From the NCBI RefSeq assembly GCF_041051975.1, contig NZ_CP163435.1:5985001-6049000 (forward strand): DNA of 64,000 nt. Direction: 5' to 3'. The stretch is from Streptomyces sp. R21. GTDB taxonomy: Bacteria; Actinomycetota; Actinomycetes; Streptomycetales; Streptomycetaceae. How positions within the stretch are numbered: the stretch's first letter is position 1; each line of letters starts with the position of its first letter. Positions 52,601 to 60,646 of this stretch are shown in pieces. The notes beneath the pieces are model-generated. The model worked only from the letters and a program-made list of their open reading frames with translations. It did not search any database and had not been told where the DNA came from. The position numbers and the translations under genes were made by a program.

Positions 52601-53312
52601 CACCGCCGACGAGAGCTGGACCGCAACACTCGACGGCACCCCGCTCACCCGCACCACGCTCGACGGCTGGGCACAGGGCTTCGAACTCCCCACCTCCGGT
52701 GGGAAGCTGGACGTCACCTTCGACGCCCCCGTCAGCCACACCGGCTGGCTGTGGGCGCAGGGAGCGCTCGCCGTCGTCCTCGTGGTGCTCGCCCTGCCCG
52801 GGCGGCGCCGGGACATCGACGACGACCTCCCCGAGGAGCCCGTCGTGCCCGCCCAGGAGGTCACCGGAGAGGGCCGCCGCGCCCGCCGCCTGCGCGCCCA
52901 GGCCGAGGCGGAACAGGCCGAACAAGCAGGCCAGGACACCGCCCAGGACCACGACACCCCGCCTCCTCCGGAGGAGGTGCCCGAGGCTCCCGTCGCGGTC
53001 CCGCAGCAGCAGTCGTACGGCGACTGGGAGACGCCGAGCTACGCGGGCGCCGAGTACGGCACCTACGGCGGCGAGCAGTACCAGGGGCAGCAGCAGCAGT
53101 ACCCGGCGGGCACGTACGAGCAGCCGTACCAGGCGGACCCCTATCAGGGCGGCCAGTACGACCCGTACGCCTACGGGGGGACGCAGACGTCGTACGACCA
53201 GACGTACACCCAGGGTTACGACCCGGCGGCGTACGACCCGGCGCAGCCCCCGATGCCGCCGCAACCGCCGCACGGCACCGACAGTGAGCGCCCCGACGGG
53301 AGCCAGCAGTGA
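49641..53312 (+). CDS. Large polytopic membrane glycosyltransferase (GT2 N-terminus)
   Basis: 1223 residues. About 20-260 is a GT-A family-2 domain (VSHDGARWLPEAL, LHDDCAPEPDAL, RDDVDLCWRA). Many transmembrane helices follow (about 440-830), then a long extracellular beta-type region, a last helix GALAVVLVVLALPG and a cytoplasmic tail that is basic and then strongly Gln/Tyr/Gly-rich (GGEQYQGQQQQY). It probably adds sugars to a lipid-linked or surface acceptor. It overlaps the next gene by 4 bp (GTGA), so the two act together. Confidence 0.85.
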   Translation: MSVHSHSAAQRDPATPEFPRHVVTAVLVSHDGARWLPEALAGLLGQERPVQNAVAADTGSADDSAQLLTDALGADRVQHLARRTGFGQAVEEASRNAGVLTPDDLPYLKRPSGWDPVTRTWRDDAYDLPELPHGEPEQWLWLLHDDCAPEPDALSQLLRVVENEAELGREVAVVGPKLRGWYDRKQLLEVGVTIAHSGRRWTGLDRREQDQGQHDHVRPVLSVSTAGMLIRRDVFEQLGGFDRRLPLMRDDVDLCWRATAAGHRVLIAPEAVVRHAEAASRERRTVDCVGRTSASPHKVDKAGAAYTLLVNARTAALPWILIRLVLGTLVRTVAYLVGKVPGQAAAEIRGLLGTLLRPERIIAGRRRRGRPQIDKGELRALFPPPGATVRATIEQVAGSLVGGSDPEVTPGAGRHGGAVESGPGGDDADFLEVEQFARLKRVARKPGPMLFVVLLFASLIACRELLGGGALAGGALLPAPADSSGLWSRYLDGWHPVGAGGTQSAPPYLALVAMLSSLLFGSTGLAVTVLLVCSVPLAGFTAYFASRPLVESRLLRAWASVAYAFLPAAAGALAGGRLGTAVLAILLPLIARAGIAASGLAHSSGSRGSWRATWAYALLLTLTTAFTPIVWPIALVLGLALLAVRRSDIAAYGLRFLAQLGTPLLILAPWSLTLLPFGFFKEAGLEYGDGAASALGLLGASPGGPGTVNGLMLIGIVLAALAALLRSERQAGIWTAWAVALVALVFAVLSNGSTWAGPATLVYGLALLAAAALGADGARARVAEQSFGWRQPVAALIAFAAAAGPLLVAAGWMIRGADGPVERRDPVQVPAFVAEESGTRDQARTLVLDSPSAARVGYTLVRGSGARLGDAELAAESGENKKLDKVVANLVAGSGADQADELGGFAVRYVLVHKGAPRETSRVLDATPGLTRLSQQDGSALWRVDRQVSRAAIVPKSGDPQPIAAGPVDLHTTIPSGAAGRVLRLADTADESWTATLDGTPLTRTTLDGWAQGFELPTSGGKLDVTFDAPVSHTGWLWAQGALAVVLVVLALPGRRRDIDDDLPEEPVVPAQEVTGEGRRARRLRAQAEAEQAEQAGQDTAQDHDTPPPPEEVPEAPVAVPQQQSYGDWETPSYAGAEYGTYGGEQYQGQQQQYPAGTYEQPYQADPYQGGQYDPYAYGGTQTSYDQTYTQGYDPAAYDPAQPPMPPQPPHGTDSERPDGSQQ

Positions 53313-54874
53313 ACCGCACCACCCTGTCCCTGATCGCCGGCACCACCGCTCTCGCCGCCGTCACCGGATTCGCCGCGCTCTCCGCGCCGGCCGCCTCCGG
53401 CGGTGACACGGCGAAGGCCGCCGCCAGGCTGCCCGTCGAGCGCACCAGCCTGCTCTGCCCGGCGCCCAGCCTCTCCGACCTCGCCGAGACCGCGTACACG
53501 TCGTTCACGCCCGTCTCCCAGGGCACGGGCACGAGCGGCACGGCCGAACTCCGGTCCGCGACCGAGGAGTCGGGGGACGGCGCCGCCACGAGCGACGACA
53601 AGAAGACCGACGGCAAGGCCGGCAAGAAGACCGACAAGAAGGACGGCGGCAAGGAAGCCGGTAAGGACTCCGGCAAGACCGACAAGCCCGTGCTGGAGGG
53701 CAAGGAGCCCGGCAAGCCGACGACCGGCGACAGCTCCGGTGCCGACGCGCCCGCGCTCGTCGGCACCGCCGAGGGCAGGTTCGCGCCGGGCTGGACCGTC
53801 CAGCAGACCACGGAGGTCGCCGCGGGCACCGGCCGCGGACTGCTCGGCACCAACTGCACCGCCCCGGACACCGAGTTCTGGTTCCCGGGCGCCAGCACCG
53901 CCGACGACCGCACCGACTACGTACACCTGACCAACCCCGACGACTCCACCGCCGTGGTCGACATCGAGCTGTACGGCAAGGACGGCGCCCTCAAGTCGTC
54001 GGTGGCGGACGGCATCACGGTCCAGCCGCACTCCAGCGAGCCGATCCTGCTGTCCACGCTCACCGACGAGCAGCAGACCAACGTCACCGTCCATGTGAGC
54101 GTCCGCAGCGGCCGGGTCGGCGCCGCCGTCCAGGCGCTGGACGACAAGCTGGGCGGCGACTGGCTGGCCGCCTCCACTGACCCCTCGAGCAGCCTCGTCC
54201 TGCCCGGCATCCCCAAGGACGCCACCTCCGTGCGCCTGGTCGCCTTCGCGCGCGGTGACGACGACGCCGACCTGAAGGTGCGCCTTTCCACGCCCACCGG
54301 GCTGATCACCCCCGCCGGGAACGAGACGCTGCACGTGAAGTCCGGCATGACCACCGCCGTCGACCTCGGCGCCCTCACACGCGGCGAGGCGGGCTCCCTG
54401 GTGCTCACGCCCACCGAGAACGCGGTGCCGGTCGTGGCCGCCCTGCGGGTCGTGCGCGGCAAGGGCGACAAGCAGGAGACCGCGTTCATCCCCGCCGTCG
54501 CTCCGGTGGGCACGCGCGCGACGGTCGCCGACAACAGCGCCAAGGGCTCCACCCTGACCCTGGCCGCCCCCGACGCGACCGCGAAGGTCAAGGTGACCGC
54601 CTCCGGGGGCAGCGAGGGCGGTACGGCGGCGACGAAGACGTACACGATCAAGGGCGGCACCACCCAGAACGTCGAACTGCCGCTCCCGAGCGGCCTCAAG
54701 GGGACGTACGCGCTGACGGTCGAGCCGCTCTCCGGAGGCCCGGTCTACGCCTCCCGGACGCTCGCCGTCACCGAGGGCGGCGTTCCCGGCTTCACGGTGC
54801 AGACCCTCCCGGACGACCGGGGGACGGTGGCGGTGCCGCAGGCGGAGCAGGACCTCTCGGTGCTGCAGAAGTAA
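53309..54874 (+). CDS. DUF5719-family secreted protein
   Basis: 521 residues: signal peptide (LIAGTTALAAVTGFAALSAPAA), a Lys/Gly/Asp-rich linker (KKTDGKAGKKTDKKDGGKEA), then repeated beta-sandwich modules (FWFPGASTADDRTDYVHLTNPDD; SLVLTPTENAVPVVAALRV). It is probably exported. It is translationally coupled to the membrane glycosyltransferase, so a partner in glycan assembly or display is plausible. The family has no known function. Confidence 0.82.
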   Translation: MNRTTLSLIAGTTALAAVTGFAALSAPAASGGDTAKAAARLPVERTSLLCPAPSLSDLAETAYTSFTPVSQGTGTSGTAELRSATEESGDGAATSDDKKTDGKAGKKTDKKDGGKEAGKDSGKTDKPVLEGKEPGKPTTGDSSGADAPALVGTAEGRFAPGWTVQQTTEVAAGTGRGLLGTNCTAPDTEFWFPGASTADDRTDYVHLTNPDDSTAVVDIELYGKDGALKSSVADGITVQPHSSEPILLSTLTDEQQTNVTVHVSVRSGRVGAAVQALDDKLGGDWLAASTDPSSSLVLPGIPKDATSVRLVAFARGDDDADLKVRLSTPTGLITPAGNETLHVKSGMTTAVDLGALTRGEAGSLVLTPTENAVPVVAALRVVRGKGDKQETAFIPAVAPVGTRATVADNSAKGSTLTLAAPDATAKVKVTASGGSEGGTAATKTYTIKGGTTQNVELPLPSGLKGTYALTVEPLSGGPVYASRTLAVTEGGVPGFTVQTLPDDRGTVAVPQAEQDLSVLQK

Positions 54875-54879
54875 CCCCG

Positions 54880-54903
54880 GCCCGGCCGGTTCCCCGGCCG
54901 GGC
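54880..54903. terminator. Terminator between convergent genes
   Basis: 10-bp perfect stem (54880-54889 with 54894-54903) with a TTCC loop just after the DUF5719 stop. Confidence 0.75.
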
Positions 54904-54916
54904 TCATGGCGGGGTC

Positions 54917-55366
54917 TCAGTCCTCGCCGTAGCGCGGATCCACCGTCTCCGGGGTGAGCCCCAGCAGCTCCGCGACCTGCTCCACGACGACCTCGTGCAC
55001 CAGGGCCGCCCGCTCGTCGCGGCCCTTGGTGCGGATCTCCACCGGGCGCCGGTAGACGACCACACGCGCGCGATGCCCCTCACGCGCCGGGACCGTGCCG
55101 CCGAGGGGCACGGCCTCGTCGCTCCAGCCGTCGCCGGAGCCCTCCAGGCGCGGCACCTCGAGAACGAGGAAGTCGATGTCGGCGAGCTGCGGCCAGCGCC
55201 GTTCGAGCCGCTCCACGGAGTCCTGCACCAGGTCCGAGAAGACCTCGGCACGGCTCGCGGAGAGCGGCACCTGCGGCGGTGCCACGGGGCCGCGCATGCC
55301 CCGTCCATGGCGATCACGGCGGCGGGGCCCGGGTGCGGCGGCGCGGGGCGGTACGGGGTTGTCCAT
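54917..55366 (-). CDS. Zincin-like metallopeptidase-family protein with an incomplete HExxH
   Basis: 149 residues from ATG 55366 (MDNPVPPRAAAPG). The fold region (FSDLVQDSVERLERRWPQL to RVVVYRRPVEIRT) matches the DUF1025/zincin_1 family. The expected HExxH reads HEVVV, so one zinc ligand is missing and activity is doubtful. It is a small cytoplasmic protein, divergent from the DUF3499 gene. Confidence 0.78.
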   Translation of the reverse strand: MDNPVPPRAAAPGPRRRDRHGRGMRGPVAPPQVPLSASRAEVFSDLVQDSVERLERRWPQLADIDFLVLEVPRLEGSGDGWSDEAVPLGGTVPAREGHRARVVVYRRPVEIRTKGRDERAALVHEVVVEQVAELLGLTPETVDPRYGED

Positions 55367-55731
55367 CACTGGCGCAGCGTAGTCCCCACACGCTCCGGGC
55401 GCCCGGCACCCACGCGGCCACGGGAAGGTCCCGGGAAGCAGGCCCGCCATGTCGCCCGATGACCGTTCCAGATGTCACCCGATGACCATTCCGGCCAAGC
55501 TTGGGCTCGATTCCGTATCCCTCCAAGACCATCGATCTCAAGGTAATTGACGGGGTTTGCACCAAGTGGTGATCGGATTCAGGTCTGTTCGGTATCTCGA
55601 CGAGCGTTGTCTCGCCTGGTCAGCGCGGCGCGCAGGGGGAGTTGTGTGGGCCGTTTCACACCACGACACGGTGGGGTGACCTCGGGGCGAGTCGTCGCGG
55701 CCCGCTCAAGAGTGCGGTACCGTCCAACGTC
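55367..55731. other. Divergent intergenic region with a 23-bp direct repeat
   Basis: 365 bp without a recognised gene. Two 23-bp repeats (55449-55471 and 55472-55494) differ at three positions. TTGACG (55547-55552) is a possible -35. A CACC-AAGT-GGTG palindrome lies at 55560-55571. TACCGT (55719-55724), seven bases before the DUF3499 GTG, suggests a leaderless start. Confidence 0.5.
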
Positions 55732-56106
55732 GTGAGCCCTGTACGTCGCTGTTCGCGCACCGCTTGCGGCCGTCCCGCCGTCGCGACGCTGACGTACGTC
55801 TACGCCGACTCGACCGCGGTCCTCGGCCCGCTCGCCACCTACGCCGAACCCCACTGCTACGACCTGTGCGCCGAGCACGCCGCACGCCTCACCGCACCGC
55901 GCGGCTGGGAGGTCGTCCGGCTCGCCGACTCCTCCGGCCCGACCCGCCCCAGCGGTGACGACCTCGAAGCGCTCGCCAACGCGGTGCGCGAGGCGGCCCG
56001 TCCGCAGCAGCGCACGGCGGAGGCCGGCAGCAGCGCACGCACGGTGGACCCGATGGAGGTCGCGCGCCGCGGCCACCTCCGGGTGCTGCGCTCGCCGGAC
56101 AACTGA
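55732..56106 (+). CDS. DUF3499-family protein
   Basis: 124 residues from a GTG (VSPVRRCSRTACGRPAV). Two CxxxxC/CxxC-like pairs (CSRTAC, CYDLCAEHA) suggest a small zinc-binding protein, typical of this actinobacterial family, which has no known function. The GTG sits seven bases after TACCGT, so the mRNA may be leaderless. It is followed by manB at 149 bp. Confidence 0.85.
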   Translation: MSPVRRCSRTACGRPAVATLTYVYADSTAVLGPLATYAEPHCYDLCAEHAARLTAPRGWEVVRLADSSGPTRPSGDDLEALANAVREAARPQQRTAEAGSSARTVDPMEVARRGHLRVLRSPDN

Positions 56107-56255
56107 GTCCCTGCACTGGGCAGTCCGGGCAACTGAGTCCTTCGAGTCTTCTGACCACGCGTTACGACTGGGAGTCCGACCAGCCGCTTCACAGCGGACT
56201 GTCAGCCGGGGCGGGTAGTTTGGGGTGACCGAAGTGGACTTCTGAAGGGTTGGCC

Positions 56256-57620
56256 GTGACTGCTGATCTGTCGCAGCTCGTGAAGGCGTACGACGTACGC
56301 GGGGTGGTCCCGGACCAGTGGGGCGAGTCGTTGGCCGAGCTGTTCGGGGCGGCCTTCGTCCAGGTGACCGGCGCGACCGCGATCGTGACCGGGCACGACA
56401 TGCGGCCCTCCTCGCCAGGCCTGTCGCGTGCCTTCGCGCGCGGTGCGGCGGCGCGCGGCGTCGACGTGACCGAGATCGGCCTGTGCTCGACGGACCAGCT
56501 GTACTACGCGTCGGGCGCGTTCGACCTGCCGGGCGCCATGTTCACGGCCTCCCACAACCCCGCGCAGTACAACGGCATCAAGATGTGCCGCGCGGGTGCC
56601 GCACCCGTCGGCCAGGACACCGGCCTCGTCGAGATCCGCCAACTCGTGGAGTCCTGGGTCGACTCGGGCGCCCCGTCCTCGGACGCGACACCGGGAACGA
56701 TCACGCAGCGGGACACGTTGGAGGATTACGCGGCGCACCTCCGCGGCCTTGTCGACCTGACCTCCATCCGCCCCCTGAAGGTCGTCGTCGACGCGGGCAA
56801 CGGCATGGGCGGACACACGGTCCCCACCGTCTTCGCCGGCCTGCCCCTGGACCTCGTGTCCATGTACTTCGAGCTGGACGGCACGTTCCCCAACCACGAG
56901 GCCAACCCGCTCGACCCGAAGAACATCGTCGACCTGCAGAAGCGGGTGCGCGAGGAGGGCGCCGACCTCGGCATCGCCTTCGACGGCGACGCGGACCGCT
57001 GCTTCGTCGTCGACGAGCAGGGCGACCCGGTCGCGCCGTCCGCCATCACCGCGCTGGTCGCCTCCCGCGAGCTCGCCAGGCACGGCGGCAAGGGCACGAT
57101 CATCCACAACCTGATCACGTCGTGGTCGGTCCCCGAGGTCGTCCGCGAGAACGGCGGCACCCCGGTCCGCACCCGCGTGGGCCACTCCTTCATCAAGGCC
57201 GAGATGGCCAAGTCCGGCGCCATCTTCGGCGGCGAGCACTCCGCGCACTACTACTTCAAGGACTTCTGGAACGCGGACACGGGCATGCTCGCCGCGCTCC
57301 ACGTCCTCGCGGCCCTCGGCGGCCAGGAGGGCCCGCTCTCCGCTCTCGTCGCGCAGTACGATCGCTACGCCGCCTCCGGCGAGATCAACTCCACGGTCGA
57401 CGACCAGACCGCCCGCCTCGCCGCCATCAAGACGGCGTACGAGGGCCAGGAGGGCGTCACCCTCGACGAACTCGACGGCCTGACGATCACCGCCGCCGAC
57501 TGGTGGTTCAACGTCCGCCCCTCCAACACGGAACCCCTGCTGCGCCTGAACGCGGAGGCCAGGGACGAGAAGACGATGACGAAGGTGCGGGACGAGGTCC
57601 TGGAGATCATCAGGGGCTGA
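56256..57620 (+). CDS. manB: Phosphomannomutase/phosphoglucomutase
   Basis: 454 residues of the alpha-D-phosphohexomutase superfamily, interconverting mannose-6- and mannose-1-phosphate. The phosphoserine loop is FTASHNPAQYNGIK, the metal loop AFDGDADRCFVVDE, the sugar loop GGEHSAHYYF, and the phosphate-binding loop RPSNTEPLLRLN. GTG at 56256 after AAGG is preferred over the TTG at 56250. It works with manA and the pyrophosphorylase to make activated mannose. Confidence 0.93.
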   Translation: MTADLSQLVKAYDVRGVVPDQWGESLAELFGAAFVQVTGATAIVTGHDMRPSSPGLSRAFARGAAARGVDVTEIGLCSTDQLYYASGAFDLPGAMFTASHNPAQYNGIKMCRAGAAPVGQDTGLVEIRQLVESWVDSGAPSSDATPGTITQRDTLEDYAAHLRGLVDLTSIRPLKVVVDAGNGMGGHTVPTVFAGLPLDLVSMYFELDGTFPNHEANPLDPKNIVDLQKRVREEGADLGIAFDGDADRCFVVDEQGDPVAPSAITALVASRELARHGGKGTIIHNLITSWSVPEVVRENGGTPVRTRVGHSFIKAEMAKSGAIFGGEHSAHYYFKDFWNADTGMLAALHVLAALGGQEGPLSALVAQYDRYAASGEINSTVDDQTARLAAIKTAYEGQEGVTLDELDGLTITAADWWFNVRPSNTEPLLRLNAEARDEKTMTKVRDEVLEIIRG

Positions 57621-57652
57621 GCGGGCATCTCAACGGCTGGGGAGGATCTTTC

Positions 57653-57755
57653 AGCCCGTCCGGCGTTTGAGGACGAGCGCGAAGCGCGATACGGGGGGAG
57701 AGGGGGCACAGCCCCCAGGACAACGGGACGGGAAGGGGCGGAGGGGGCGAAAAAC
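57653..57755 (+). repeat. Dispersed intergenic repeat, copy B
   Basis: Same blocks as copy A: AGCCCGTCCGGCGTTTGAGG start, GGGGG-CACAG-CCCCC centre, GGCGGAGGGGGCGAAAAA end, with a diverged middle. It lies directly after manB. Confidence 0.85.
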
Positions 57756-57861
57756 TCAGACGCCCCCACTCCGGCGCCGGACCCCGTCCACAGGGACCGG
57801 CGCCCCGCGCGCCACGGCGGTACCCTGACCAGGCCGCATCCTCTGTTCGGAAGGACACCTC

Positions 57862-58044
57862 ATGCCGCTCGAAGCCGGGCTCCTGGAGATCCTCGCCTGC
57901 CCCGCCTGCCACGCCCCGCTCAAGGAGCAGGACACGGACGGCCAGGCGGAGCTGGTCTGCACCGGCCAGACCTGCGGCCTCGCCTACCCCGTCCGGGACG
58001 GCATCCCCGTACTGCTCGTCGACGAGGCCCGCCGCCCCGCATAA
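57862..58044 (+). CDS. Trm112-family small zinc protein
   Basis: 60 residues with the Trm112-like core LEILACPACHAPL...LVCTGQTCGLAYPVRDGIPVLL. The cysteines in CPAC and the CTGQTC region can bind zinc. In other organisms such proteins activate methyltransferases; in Streptomyces it is encoded between manB and a SIS-domain gene. GGAAGGAC precedes the ATG. Confidence 0.9.
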   Translation: MPLEAGLLEILACPACHAPLKEQDTDGQAELVCTGQTCGLAYPVRDGIPVLLVDEARRPA

Positions 58045-58065
58045 GCGACGCACCGACGCGACCCG

Positions 58066-58108
58066 CCGGACGTACCCGGCGGCCGCGCCCCACCGGACGT
58101 ACCCGGCG
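58066..58108 (+). repeat. 16-bp direct repeat before the SIS-domain gene
   Basis: CCGGACGTACCCGGCG occurs at 58066-58081 and 58093-58108, 27 bp apart, between the Trm112 and SIS-domain genes. Confidence 0.85.
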
Positions 58109-58126
58109 ATGGGAGACTGCCGACCC

Positions 58127-59254
58127 ATGCTCGACGAATCGCTGCTCGACGACCCCGAGGCGCTCGCCCGCGCAGACCGGCGTGAGTTGCTGCGCGGCGC
58201 CGCCGAGGCCGGCGCCCGCGTGCGCACCGCGGTCCGGCATGCCACCGAGGCAGGCATCCCGGAGCTGAAACCGGACGGCCGCCCACGCGCCGTCATGATC
58301 GCCGGCCCCGGCCTGGCCGCCACGGGCGTCGCCGAATTCCTCGGCACCCTCGCCGGCGCGAGCTGCCCCGTCACCCGGCTCACCCCCACCGGTGTGGCTC
58401 CCGCATCCGGCGCCCTGCGCTGGGAGCTGCCGGGCTGGGCAGGCCCCGTCGACCTGCTCCTGATCGCCACCCCGGACGGCTCCGAGCCGGGCCTTTCACT
58501 GCTGGTCGAGCAGGCGTACCGGCGCGGCTGCACCGTCGCCGCCGTAGCCCCCGCGCACTCCCCGCTGACCGAGTCGGTAGAAGGCGCGCACGGCCTGTTC
58601 GTACCGATGGCAAGCGCCCCGTACGAGCCGGAGACGCCGTTCGCCGCGTCCGCGCCCGGCGTCCTGTGGGCGCTGCTCACTCCGCTGCTCGCGCTCCTGG
58701 ACCGCACCGGCCTGCTCGCGGCGCCGCCCGAGACGCTCCAGAAGGTCGCCGACCGCCTCGACCTCGTCGCCGAGCGCTGCGGCCCGGCCATCGCGGCCTA
58801 CAGCAACCCCGCCAAGACCCTCGCTGCCGAGCTGGCCGACGCACTCCCGGTGATCTGGACGGAGGGCATCTCCGCCGGACCCGCGGGCCGCCGTTTCACC
58901 GCCGCCCTCGCCGAACTGGCGGGCCGCCCGGCCCTCACCGCCGAACTCCCCGAGGCACTCGCCTCGCACAGCGTCCTGCTCGCGGGCGCACTCGCCGCAG
59001 GAGCGGACCCCGAGGACTTCTTCCGCGACCGGGTCGAGGAGGCACAGGCCCTGCACGCGCGCGTGGTGCTGCTCCGCGACCGCCCGATCGGCGGACTGAG
59101 CGCAGCCCCTTCGGCCCGCGAGCTCGCCCTCAGCCACGACACCGCGATCAGCGAGCTCGAACCCGAGGAGGGCACCGATCTGGAGACCCTCGCGGAGCTG
59201 ATCGCCGTCACGGATTTCGCCGCCGTTTACCTGGCGCTCGCTTCAAGGGCCTGA
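58127..59254 (+). CDS. SIS-domain protein, phosphoglucose/phosphomannose isomerase-like
   Basis: 375 residues resembling bifunctional phosphoglucose/phosphomannose isomerases (AVMIAGPGLAATGVAEFLG as the first SIS strand-loop, LLIATPDGSEPG, EAQALHARVVLLRD). The usual catalytic motifs cannot be confirmed by eye. ATG at 58127 follows GGGAGA. It is 119 bp before manA, suggesting hexose-phosphate supply for mannose metabolism. Confidence 0.8.
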   Translation: MLDESLLDDPEALARADRRELLRGAAEAGARVRTAVRHATEAGIPELKPDGRPRAVMIAGPGLAATGVAEFLGTLAGASCPVTRLTPTGVAPASGALRWELPGWAGPVDLLLIATPDGSEPGLSLLVEQAYRRGCTVAAVAPAHSPLTESVEGAHGLFVPMASAPYEPETPFAASAPGVLWALLTPLLALLDRTGLLAAPPETLQKVADRLDLVAERCGPAIAAYSNPAKTLAAELADALPVIWTEGISAGPAGRRFTAALAELAGRPALTAELPEALASHSVLLAGALAAGADPEDFFRDRVEEAQALHARVVLLRDRPIGGLSAAPSARELALSHDTAISELEPEEGTDLETLAELIAVTDFAAVYLALASRA

Positions 59255-59270
59255 CCTTGGCTCACGCCCC

Positions 59271-59339
59271 GTGAGCATCGTGTTCCACGTGGCGTGAGCA
59301 TCGTGGCCCGCGCGACGTGAGCATCTCGGGTCACGCCCG
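59271..59339 (+). repeat. Three degenerate 23-bp repeats upstream of manA
   Basis: GTGAGCATC recurs at 59271, 59294 and 59317, exactly 23 bp apart, ending 35 bp before the manA ATG. Helical phasing of about two turns would suit a DNA-binding protein. Confidence 0.6.
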
Positions 59340-59373
59340 CTGAACAGCGTACGTACGGAGAAGAAGACACACC

Positions 59374-60525
59374 ATGGACCGCCTCCAGAACACCGTCCGC
59401 CCCTACGCCTGGGGCTCCACCACCGCCATCCCGCGGCTGCTCGGCGTGGAGCCGACCGGCGAACCGCAGGCGGAGATGTGGATGGGCGCCCACCCCGGCG
59501 CGCCCTCGCGCACCGCGCGCGGTCCCCTCACCGAGATCATCGACGAGGCCCCCGAGAAGGAACTCGGCGCGGCGGCCGTCGCCAAGTTCGGCCCGCGCCT
59601 CCCCTTCCTCCTCAAGATCCTCGCCGCGGGCGCCCCTCTCTCCCTCCAGGTGCACCCCAACCTCGAACAGGCGAGGGAGGGTTACGAGGACGAGGAGCGC
59701 CGCGAAATCCCGGTCGGCGCCCCGCACCGCAACTACAAGGACGCCAACCACAAGCCCGAACTGATCTGCGCCCTCACCGAGTTCGACGGCCTGTGCGGCT
59801 TCCGCGCCCCCGACGAGGCCGCCGACCTGCTCGCGGCCCTGGACGTCGACTCCCTGAAGCCGTACGTCGACCTGCTGCACGCCCACCCCGAAGAGGCCGC
59901 GCTGCGCGAGGTCCTCACGGCCCTGCTCTCCGCCGACCGCGACGAGATGGCCCACACGGTCACCGAGGCCGCGGCGGCCTGCACCCGCCTCGGCGGCGCC
60001 TACACCCCGTACGCCGACATCGCCCACCACTACCCGGGCGACCCGGGCGTGATCGCGGCGATGCTCCTCAATTACGTCCGACTCCAGCCCGGCGAGGCCC
60101 TGTTCCTCGGCGCCGGAGTCCCGCACGCGTACCTGAACGGCCTCGGCGTCGAGATCATGGCCAACTCCGACAACGTCCTGCGCTGCGGCCTGACCCCCAA
60201 GCACGTAGACGTCCCCGAACTCCTGCGCATCGTCCGCTTCGAGGCGAGTGACCCCGGCGTGCTGCGCCCGGAGGCGGCCCCCGACGGCGAGGAGGTCTAC
60301 GCGACCCCCATCGACGAGTTCCGCCTCTCCCGCTACGTCCTCCCCGACGGCGCGGCCTCGCACGACCTGACCCTGACGACCCCGCAGATCCTGTTGTGCA
60401 CCGCGGGTTCCGTACGGGCCGGGGAGCACGTGCTCGCCCCGGGCGAGTCCGTGTTCGTGCCGGCGGGCGAACAGGCCGGTGTCTCCGGTGCGGGCTCCGT
60501 CTTCCGAGCCACTGTGGTGGCCTGA
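59374..60525 (+). CDS. manA: Mannose-6-phosphate isomerase, class I
   Basis: 383-residue cupin zinc enzyme that interconverts fructose-6- and mannose-6-phosphate. Zinc-site motifs are visible: LQVHPNLEQAREG, DANHKPELICAL, and VPHAYLNGLGVEIMANSDNVLRCGLTPKHVD. It is the entry step to GDP-mannose synthesis with manB and the pyrophosphorylase gene. Confidence 0.95.
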   Translation: MDRLQNTVRPYAWGSTTAIPRLLGVEPTGEPQAEMWMGAHPGAPSRTARGPLTEIIDEAPEKELGAAAVAKFGPRLPFLLKILAAGAPLSLQVHPNLEQAREGYEDEERREIPVGAPHRNYKDANHKPELICALTEFDGLCGFRAPDEAADLLAALDVDSLKPYVDLLHAHPEEAALREVLTALLSADRDEMAHTVTEAAAACTRLGGAYTPYADIAHHYPGDPGVIAAMLLNYVRLQPGEALFLGAGVPHAYLNGLGVEIMANSDNVLRCGLTPKHVDVPELLRIVRFEASDPGVLRPEAAPDGEEVYATPIDEFRLSRYVLPDGAASHDLTLTTPQILLCTAGSVRAGEHVLAPGESVFVPAGEQAGVSGAGSVFRATVVA

Positions 60526-60646
60526 CGCGCCGCTGTCCGACCGGGCTGCAAGAATGGCCCACCGGCAAAGCAGGGGCAAAGGCCTGGACGGCGTACGAGA
60601 GTACGAACCGGTCGCGGGACGGCGTACGAAGGGACAGCAGGAGCAC

